A stretch of DNA of 64,000 nt from Hordeum vulgare subsp. vulgare (Eukaryota; Streptophyta; Magnoliopsida; Poales; Poaceae), in assembly GCF_904849725.1 (NCBI RefSeq), contig NC_058521.1:146286744-146350743 (forward strand), read 5' to 3'. The notes under the pieces were generated by a model, which saw only the letters and a program-made list of their open reading frames with translations, made no database searches and was not told the DNA's origin. A program made the position numbers and the translations under genes. Numbering within the stretch: position 1 is the stretch's first letter; each line of letters begins with the position of its first letter. Of the stretch, positions 55,258 through 64,000 are shown in pieces.

Positions 55258-58200
55258 AAGACTTACATCAGAACTATACTAAGTATGCATCAATATCAAA
55301 GAAAGTGGGGGGGTTATATGTGGACTGACTGCAGCAATGGGAGAATAGAGAGAGAAGGCCTAGTCTGATCAAAGACTAGCATATTTAGGGGTCTTTCAGC
55401 AATAGACGAGAGTAGAACAGGGTAACACAATTAATAGTCATATTGTTTTAGCAAAATTAATATGAGGTCACGCCTAGAGATCCTCCCTCGACTCCCTGTA
55501 AGGAAGCAATCCCGGGGCAACTAATTCCAGTTAAGTAACAGTTGTAGTTGTATTAGATCTGGGCACAACTCGAAGTCGTCCTATAACCGTGGACACGGCT
55601 ATCTGAATAGTTAATTTTCAACCCTGCAGGGGTGCACCAATTTTGCCATCACGCTCGATAACACTCTGGTCGGACACACTTTTCTGGGTCATTCCCGACC
55701 TCGGAATGTCGACACGTCGTAGCCCCACCTAAGCTCAACAGAGGGGCCAGCCCGCCGGTCTAAATCATAAGCACAAAGGGGTCCCGGGCGCACTTTCCCT
55801 ATCCGCTCATGCATAAAGCAAGGGCGATGCATCTCGGGACCACTCAGGCGCGCGCTGCTCCATTGCTGACGTCTGAAGAGCTTCGGCTGATACCGCAACG
55901 TCGAGTACCCATAATTCTTCCTGCGTAGCCGGTTAGTGCGAAAAGGTCTCCGACCAACCCAGATCAAATACCCAAATCCATTATAATTTTAATTATGTCA
56001 TCGACACTAACACGCGGGAATCCACCTACCTAACATCGATTCATCAAAGATCCCAATAACATGGTCAAGTTACTGTGTGGTAGAAACATCAGGGGGAATC
56101 CGAGGTATCACCCTCGTTCGATTCCGAATGATGTATCCGTCAAGGTGGACCTAGAGGAATCACCCTTGAGGGTCCCACACTTGAGGGGTTGCATGACAGA
56201 GGCATTGCAGGAATGATGAAAGAGGAATTACCCTCGATAACCACGACCGACTAGCTGTACTACATAGATATCATCAGGAGTACTTCGCGAGGTGTCACCC
56301 TTGGTACCCGATAGTGTCTCTGTAGCGTCCAACAACTAAGGGGGTGTAGTGTTGTTTTCGGGTCTGGCTCGTCGACCAGGGATCGAGACTTGAAAACAAA
56401 GCGGGACAACTGGACTACGTGGTCAGAGGGGATGACTGCTCTACCTATACTAAACAGTTTAAAGTGCGGTACTAAAAGTAGCAGTTCATCAAAATTAAGC
56501 TATGCATCAGATATAGGTGCTAAATACAACAGTAGCAAAATTCTAATGCAAGCATGGAAGAAACAATAGGCGATATAGGGATGATCAAGGGGCTTTGCTT
56601 GCCTTGTTGCTCTGCGGCAAAGGGTTGTTCCTCGGGTGGGTAATGTACCCGGCAGCAGCGTCAGTCTCGGGGTCTACTGGTAAGAAGAGGGTGAGAAACA
56701 ATAAATAACATCAACTGGTGTAACACTAAGCATGACATGGCAATATGCAGGCTAGGCATGAGCTAACGCAGTAACATGCATCATAGGCGGGTCGGGAAAA
56801 TATCAGATGATATTTCCCGGGTCTTTGGCTACTACCGGTGAGACTGAAAACAATGGAAAAGTTTCATGTTTGCTATGCTAGGGACGCATGAGAAACGAAT
56901 GGACCGCGTATCCGGGTTCATCTCGTTCTGCTAATCAACTTCCATGTTGAAAATCTTTTGATCTAACTTACGATTTATTTTATATTAATTTTTATAGTTT
57001 TATTAATATTTAGGAATTAAAAACAGATTTAATTAATTATTAAATACTACTATGACATCAGCATGATGTCGTGCTCACATCAACAGTTGACTGGTCAACT
57101 CACCAGTGGGTCCCATGTGTCATAGACACAATTTTTAATTAGGGTTAATTATTAATTAAAAAAATTAATTTAGTGGGGGGACCCACGTGTCATATTCTAA
57201 TAGGACAATTATTTATGTGTATTAACATATTACTAATTTATCTATTTAATTAATTAACTAATTAATTAAATAATATATCTATTTATTTATTTATTTATTT
57301 ATATTACTAATAAAAACATATATATAATTTTATTATTTTTTTAGGAGGGACCCCACCTGTCATTTGGTGGGAGTGGTGGGGCCCTACTGTCATTGGGATA
57401 ACGAGCCCACACATACGCTTCACGCACACACATCCATACCACTAATATCATACATACCACATATACACATATTCCATATACATACACACATATTTCATAC
57501 ATACATACATCCATACATATATTTGCATACATACACATATATCTTTTTATTTTTTATTTTCCTAACATCTTTTCTTCTATTTCTCTTTGTTATCTCTCTG
57601 CACATCTCTCTCTCTCAACACTTCACATCTCTCTTTCAACAGAGATAGTAACAAAACTACACCTCCTCTTGTCAATTTACATTAGATGAAAACATCGTCG
57701 GAACGAGGCGATGAACGCCGGAACGGAACTGGAGGGTGAAGGAGAGGGAGAGGGGGCGTTCTCACCGAGCCCTGTAGATCTGCAAAAATGGGCTCGGGGG
57801 AGGCTCGACGGCGCGACGACGGGGAGGTCCGGTGGAGGTGAGCTGTGGTTGAGGTGGATCCGGTGGCGGCCGGCGTCGGGGTGACGTGTTGGAGGAGGCC
57901 GGTGCGGAGACCGAAGGTGGGGGCGGACGGACCTGGCCTCGTTCCGGCGAGGAGCGCTAGCGGGGAAGGGATGGTGGTGCCAGGGGGCGCGGGCGCCGGT
58001 GGCGGCGGCTCGAGGAGGAGCTGGGGAGGGCCGGAGGAGGCGCTGGGCAGGGAGGAGTGAGGAGCGGGCCGGCGCATGGCGCAGTGGAAGGGGGCGAGCG
58101 AGAGGTTGAGTGGGGGGCGCGGCGCACTCGGTGGAGAGGAAGCACTGGGGGAGGCGTTGGTGGTGGCAGCCCAAGGAGGGGGCCCGGCGGCGACGACCGG

Positions 58201-58886
58201 TGGGTGAGGGTGAGAGGCGATGGCGTTGGTGACTGGGGGCGGGGTGGCGCCGTTGGATTTCTGTGTGAGGGAGTGGGAGGTGGCGAGGGGAGGTTAGCGC
58301 GGTCGCTGGGGGAGGAGGCGACGGGAGGGAGTGGGGCTCTGGTCGCCGGGAGTGGGGTGACCTGAGGGGCGACGTGGGGGGTTCAATCTCTGGAAAAACT
58401 GACGAGGGGAGGGGTTCTTGCGGGAGGGAGGATGGCAAACGAGGGCAGGGGGCCCTCGTGGCGGGGTGGGGGAGTGGGTGAGGGTTAGGGTGAGGCTAGG
58501 GTTTGGGGGGGGGGGTTAAATACCCCCACCCTTTAGGTGGGCTGACGGACTGGCTGTTTGGGCCAGCCAGGCTGGGCCTTGGTTTTTTTATTTACTTGCA
58601 CTTAGTATTTACAATTTCAGATTTATTTTATTTTAGTGCTATTAAACAACCACCAACTTAGTAATTTCTAAAGGACTATATACTAAGTAGTATTTGACAA
58701 GCATCAAACATTTTTATTTTTATATTTGAAAACTTTTATCGCTTGACTTTATTTTAAATCTAAATTCGAACCGTTTTGAACTAACGCGAGATCAACAATA
58801 GAAATCATGGTGATGTGGCATCATTTGCATAGGTTTACTGTAGTTTAATCATAAAGGTTACTGTAGCAGCAGTTGAGGATGTCACA
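55258..58886 (-). repeat. L1 right (5') LTR, second piece
   Basis: It continues from 20696 after G3. Together the LTR is about 4.1 kb, far above the usual 1-2 kb. The first part aligns with L2 (from about 63,126), the last 720 bases with 4867-5609. It includes an A/T-rich stretch with an ATTT microsatellite (57,270-57,303), an ACAT microsatellite (about 57,470-57,540), and a very GC-rich block (57,690-58,480) that produces long proline-rich minus-strand frames. The end GAGGATGTCACA is at 58886. I see no gene in it. Confidence 0.8.
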
Positions 58887-59290
58887 GATACGTTTCCAAC
58901 GTATCTATAATTTTTCTTTGTTCCATCCTATTATATTATCATTCTAGGATACTTTTTGGGTGTTTATTTATTAAATAATAATATATCTGAGAACTAACCT
59001 ATTAACGCAATGCCTAGTGCCAATTGCTATTTTCTGTGTGTTTTTCGCTTTTCAGGTTTACAGTACCAAATGAAGTCCAATTGCGATGAAACATTTTGGT
59101 GAATTTTTTCTGGACTAGAAGAAGACCTAGAAGCTTCTTGAGGAGCCCACAAGCCATATGAGAGGAGCACGAGGCAACCAAGTGCGGCCACGGGGTAGGG
59201 CCCGCCTTGTTTGCTCGTGCCGCCCTCGGTTGCCTCCTCGCATACGTGTTCGTCCTATAAATTCACATTAATCCTCAAAACCCTAGAGGG
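58887..59290 (+). repeat. N1: head of an LTR (family A), about 400 bases
   Basis: GATACGTTTCCAACGTATC is a typical start of a Triticeae gypsy LTR lacking its first T or TG. It contains a GC-rich inverted repeat (about 59,135-59,215) and a TATA-like CCTATAAATTC at about 59,254-59,264. At 59291 a second LTR head starts, so only the promoter-proximal part of this LTR is present. It begins exactly where the L1 LTR ends, so L1 may have inserted a few bases into this LTR. Confidence 0.6.
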
Positions 59291-60915
59291 TGATACCTCT
59301 CCAACATATCAATAATTTACAAAGTATTCATGCCATATTCAGCTATGTTTACAATATTTTTATATGGCTTTGATGCACTTTTTGTGATTTATTTAGAATT
59401 AATACGGACTAACGCTATTTTAGCAAAATTACCGTGTTGTTGTTTTTTGTGTAGAAAATGAAAGTTCTCGGAATCGCCCAAAACTTTTTGACTACTTTTT
59501 GTGGACCATATGAGTAATATTGGATCAAAAAATGACCAAAGGGGAGCCACTTGTGGGCCACAAGCAACAGGGTGCACCCATCCCCCTAGGTGCGCCTTGA
59601 TGGCTTGTGGGCCTACGTGGCTCCGTTTAGCATGATTCCAACGGCAAAAACTCCGATATATACAAAAACCCACAGATATAAACAGAGACTCTCCGGTCTG
59701 CCGCCGAAACTCTCTATATCGGGGAAAACCCCATCTGGAGTCTTTCCAATACCCTGCCGGAGAGGGCAAATCATCTCCGGTGGCCATCTTCATCATCCCG
59801 GTGGAGGCCATGACGAGGAGGGAGTAGTTCACCCTCAGGGCTGAGAATATGTACCAGTAGCTATGTTCTCTCTCTCTCTCTCATGTTTTTGAGATGTCCC
59901 GATCTTGATGTATCATAGGCTTTGTTAATATAGTTGGATCATATTGTGTTTGTTCCTTGCTATGTTGTTGTGATGAATTGAATATTTCCCTTTGAGGTCT
60001 CGTTACGTTGGATTGAATATAGGATTTGAGAACACTTGATGTATGTCTTGCATGTGGATACTCGTGGTGACAATGGGGGTACTCTATTGATTCACTTGAT
60101 ATATGTTATGACCTTGGGGATCTATGCATAGGGGTTGATTGCACGTTTTCATACTACATTCGCCGATAGAAATTTTGGGGTGCTCTTTGAAGTTATTTGT
60201 GTTGGGTAGAATATGATGAATCTGAAATTATTTGAGTCATGTCGTATAATAAACCCACACATACTTGAGGTGACATTGGAGTATCTAGGTGAAATTAGGG
60301 TTGATTCATATGTATCATAGGTGTTATTCTAGTACAAACTCTGGGTTGTTTGTGACAGTTGTAGGAATATCTCAAAATATTGATCGGAAAGAATAACTTT
60401 GAGGTAGTTCTACTACCTAAACCAATTTCATCTTATGTTCTCTGTTACTTATGAACTTTAGAGTCATTATTTGTTGCACATTGAGGGATGATCATACGTT
60501 CTACTATGTTAGCATTGTTGAGAGATTGCACTAGTGAAAGTATGAACTCTGGGCCTCATTTCCAAGCATTTATACAATGTATTGCTCGCTATTTTCTACT
60601 TGATACCTTGTTGTTTTTTGTATTTTCAGATTACAAAAACCCATATCTACTATCCATACTACACTTGTATCACCATCACTTAATCGAACTAGTGCACGTA
60701 TACAATTTTCCTCTATATTGGGTGTGTTGGGTACACATGCGATTTCTTCTATTTGAGTGCAAGTTTGTTTGAGAGAGACCATCTTTATCCTACACCTCCC
60801 ATGGATTGATAAAACTAACATCATCCATTTGATGGAAATTTGGTGCTATCCTACAAAACTCTACACTTGGAGGACCAACAATGTCTACAAGAATAAAGTT
60901 GTGTGGTAGATATCA
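59291..60915 (+). repeat. N1: LTR (family B) of a non-autonomous gypsy-like element
   Basis: TGATACCTCTCCAAC to GGTAGATATCA gives TG...CA termini 1,625 bases apart, followed by a tRNA-Asp-type PBS. It has the GC-rich inverted repeat (about 59,554-59,625) and a TATA-like CGATATATAC at 59654-59663, then a CT microsatellite near 59,866-59,882. Frames within it are short and unconvincing. Confidence 0.7.
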
Positions 60916-60925
60916 AGCTCTTTTC

Positions 60926-60943
60926 TCGTGCCGTTGCCGGTGA
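60926..60943 (+). other. N1 primer-binding site (tRNA-Asp type)
   Basis: TCGTGCCGTTGCCGGTGA, preceded by CTTTTC as in G2 and G3. Three differences from the tRNA-Asp complement. It marks the downstream end of the family B LTR. Confidence 0.7.
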
Positions 60944-62670
60944 GGCGAGTTCTTGAAGGTATATCTTTAGATCTTGCAATTAAATCTTTTAGTTTCTTGT
61001 TTTTCACTAGTTTGGTTTTCTAAAATAGAAGTACAAAAAAAGGAATTTAGGTTGCCTCATTTGCTTCGACTTTATAATGTCTTTCCTGAAAATGATGGTT
61101 TAGAAAATTGTGCTAAATTCTTAGAGGAAGAATTAACAAAAAATTCTCAATGTGCATTACTTGAATGATAAGAATGATAGTAATATTGTTAGTATGGATT
61201 CTGTTAATATCCATGATGCTAATGAAATTCAAAGCCACAAGTTTGGGGATGCTATATTTGATTAAGATGATATTTTTAGCCCCCTAAGTTTTGATGAGAA
61301 TTTTTTTTATGACGATGATATTAATGAAAGTGAGTTTGGAAGAGTGTCAACTCTAGGTATTAATGATCCCACCATTTTGGAGGGTCTTGAATCTTATTTT
61401 AATAATTATAAAAGTTGATTTGGAGAGGTGATGACTTTATTTAGTGACGGGTCCACTATTTTGGAAGAGGTTTCAATTGACTATGACAACAAAGTTGCTA
61501 CCTATGATGATTAGTGTGATGACATGTATGCTATAAATAATAATAATAACCATGAAACATGTTGTCATGTTTTTATTTTTCAATTGAATTATGCCAATCA
61601 AGTGTCTCATGATAGTTATTTTGTTGTGTTTACTCCCACTATTATGAATGAGAAGTTTGATTATCTGGAGTAATAAAATTCTATGCTTGTGTATCATGAA
61701 GAGAATGTTTTTATGTGATAGTTATATTGTTTAATTCCTTCATTACTATAATGAAAATTATTATGAGGGGGCAATATATGCTTGTAGGTATTGCAATAAT
61801 ATCAAGTTTCCTCCCTATGTGTCCAAAGTTTTGAAGTCATGCTTGTTTTGCCTTCCTATGCAAGTTGATTCTTGATATAATAATTTTTTTGCTTGCAAAA
61901 TCCCTACGCATAGGAATTGTGTTAGACGTAAATGTGCTTGTCATGTGATTCATGATGCTCTTTTGCATGTTTCAATTACTATTCTTACGTGAGCGTCATT
62001 GAAATCATCATGGCTACCTAAAAGGCAACAAAACAAAAGCGCTTGTTGGGAGATAACCCAATATTATCCTTTCTACTTTTCTATGTTAACATGATTAATA
62101 TATTGTATTAATAATGTTTTGTGTCATTTATTTCAATACTTGCTTATTAGATTTTTTGCAAAAAGAGAAACTTTTACGTTCAGTGCAAAATTTCTCTCAT
62201 TTTACTCAAGCGTCAAAAAATTCTGAACTTTTTACACAATTTTGGTACACAAACTCTCTTTGTTTTCCTATTTTTCAGAACTTTTAGAGTCAGGGAAGTA
62301 AGGTGTTCATTCAGATCTTAACAGATTCTGTTTTGCATGCATAGTTTGCTTGTTTTGGTGTTTCCATAGGTTATATTGAGTGATATAAATTATGGGAATG
62401 ATATAATACAGTAGGTATCATGTGAGAACAATTATCAATCTTGAATTGACAGTGCCTAGGTGAATGATCTATCTTTATTACTCTAACCCGTCTTATGAAG
62501 TTCCGTTAAAATTGGTGTGATTGAAGTTTTCAAGTTTGGGTGAGATATTGATATGATAGTGGGGATGAAAAACGCACCCCCAAGTTAATATCCAAGGAAG
62601 ACTCAAGCATCTAAGCTTTGGGATGCCCCGGAAGGGATCCCCTCTTTCGTCTCCAACATTATCGGTATAT
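60944..62670 (+). mobile_element. N1 internal region, truncated and largely non-coding
   Basis: Runs of codon-like sequence (MDSVNIHDANEIQSHKFGDA from about 61,195, DPTILEGLE near 61,370) read as an acidic, Asp/Asn-rich protein but are cut by stops every 20-60 codons. No gag core, protease, RT or integrase motif is seen. The sequence breaks off at about 62,667, before any PPT or 3' LTR, next to the start of another L1-type LTR. I take it as the 5' part of a non-autonomous LTR element of a type common in Triticeae. Confidence 0.55.
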
Positions 62671-64000
62671 CGACGCCCTCGATTTGATCGTATGCTAATC
62701 ATACACGTAAATGCGTACGACCAAGATCAAGGACTCACGGGAAGATATTAGAACACAACTCTAGACACAAATAAAACATACAAGCTTCATATTACAAGAC
62801 AGGGGCCTCGAGGGCTAGAATACAAAAGCTCGATAAACACACGAGTCAGCAGAAGCAACAAATATCTGAGTACACATTAAACATGAGGTGCCTTAGAGAA
62901 GGCTAGCACAAAAGATATAACGATCGAACGAGGCGAGGCCTCCTGCCCGGGAGCCTCCTAACTACTCCTGGTCCTCAGCGGCCTCCACGTAGTATTAGGC
63001 ACCGTCGGGGTAGCAGTCGTCATTGCCGGGATACTCCATCTCCTTTGCTCCATCATCTGGTCGCAGCAACGGATCAAGGGGACAAAGGGGGAGCAAAGCA
63101 ACGGTGAGTACTCATCCAAAGTACTCGTAAGACTGACATCATAACTATGCTAAGTATGCATCAGTATCTAAGGAAGGGGTTTATATATGGACTGACTGCA
63201 CCAATGTGAGAAAGAAAGAGAAGGCCTAGTCCAATCGAAGACTTGCATCTTCAAGGGTCTTGCAGCAATAGACGAGAGTAGAACAGGTAACACAATTAAT
63301 AGTCATATTGTTGCAGCAATATTAATATGAGGTCATGCCCCGAGATTCTCCCTCGACTCCCTCCGAGGAAGCAATTCCGGAGCAAACAATCCAGTTAAGT
63401 AACAGTTGTAGTTGTATAAGATTGGGGCACAACTCCAAGTCGTCATGTAACCGTGGGCACGGCTATCCGAATAGTTAATTTTCATCCCTGCAGGGGTGCA
63501 CCAAGTTTCCCATCATGCTCGATAACACTCTGGCCAGGCATAGTTTTCTAGGTCATGCCCGACCTAGGAATATCGACACGTCACAGCCCCACCTAGACTC
63601 AACAAAGAGGCTAGCCCGCCGGTCTAAATCCTAAGCATGCAGGGGTCATGGGCCCATCACCCTTTTCACTCCTACACGATATGTGGGCGACCGAGGTCAG
63701 CCCTAGCACCCGTTATTACAAGCGCAATGCATATCCAGACCATTCGGTTGCGTGCCGCTCCATTGCTGACGTATGAAAAGCTTTGGCTGATACCACGACG
63801 TCGAGTATACATAACTTCTCTCGCGTAGCCGGTTAGTGCGAAAAGGTCTCCGACCAACCCAGATCGAATACCCAAATCCATTAATATTGCAATTAACTCA
63901 TCGACACATTCAAGCGGGAATCCACCCGCCTAACATTTATTTCAACAATGTTCCGAGTAACAAGGTCAAGTAACTGTGTGGTTGTAACATGAGGGGGATC
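62671..64000 (-). repeat. L2: second L1-type LTR, cut by the window end
   Basis: ACGCCCTCGATTTGATCG and the following 450 bases align with 20,246-20,696, and from about 63,126 on with 55,258 onward. It is thus an uninterrupted copy of the same LTR and shows the pre-insertion sequence of the G3 target. The first bases (TGTG) are altered or lost at the junction. Whether it is a solo LTR or belongs to a complete element cannot be told from the window. Confidence 0.75.

Noticed and set aside
57677..58438. A 253-codon proline/serine-rich minus-strand frame that looks like a gene
   Set aside because: It lies in the GC-rich part of the L1 LTR. The homologous LTR piece at 4867-5200 does not keep the frame, and the composition explains its length.
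1..64000. Search for a novel defence, secondary-metabolite or other host gene cluster
   Set aside because: No host gene of any kind is seen; all larger frames belong to transposable elements.

Overview
The window looks like an intergenic block from a large grass genome, most likely a Triticeae species (wheat, barley or rye). This is inferred from the type of transposable elements, not from any host gene. I recognise no host protein-coding gene, tRNA, rRNA or CRISPR array. Almost every base can be assigned to transposons nested inside one another, and target-site duplications (TSDs) fix most of the boundaries.

Layout, with labels used below. L1 is a minus-strand, very-long-LTR Ty3/gypsy derivative resembling a LARD. 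Its left LTR is seen at 4867-5609, its internal domain at 5610-8595 and 18596-20242, and its right LTR at 20243-20696 plus 55258-58886 (about 4.1 kb once joined). Three plus-strand Athila-type gypsy elements sit inside L1. G1 (before 1 to 4866, 3' part only) is in the left LTR. G2 (8596-18590, TSD CGTAC) is in the internal domain. G3 (20697-55252, TSD CTCGC) is in the right LTR. G3 in turn carries C1, a minus-strand Copia element of SIRE/Maximus type (21475-35939, TSD GTTAT), in its 5' LTR, and D1, a CACTA DNA transposon (37825-47957, TSD ATA), inside its gag. Right of L1 lie two abutting LTR heads with the internal part of a non-autonomous gypsy-like element (N1, 58887-62670), then a second L1-type LTR (62671 to the window end).

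How the parts fit. G2 carries gag, protease, RT/RNase H, integrase and a small third ORF, all broken by stops and frameshifts. G3 has gag, protease and a different, larger third ORF, with no RT or integrase. G1 shows the same third ORF as G3. G2 and G3 share a tRNA-Asp-type primer site, and G1, G2 and G3 share similar polypurine tracts and LTR ends, so G1/G3-type elements were probably moved by a G2-like helper. L1 keeps only an integrase tail and must also have been mobilised in trans. C1 has gag, pol and a long env-like ORF with its own TATA-like site. D1 has a TNP2-type transposase and a TNPA-like gene, both decayed.

The observations most worth a second look concern the Athila group. Their LTRs contain fossil primer-binding sites, as if the LTR end repeatedly moved outward past its own PBS. 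An internal copy of the LTR promoter hairpin precedes the third ORF. A second polypurine tract follows that ORF. In D1 a long hairpin lies in the presumed leader of the transposase gene.
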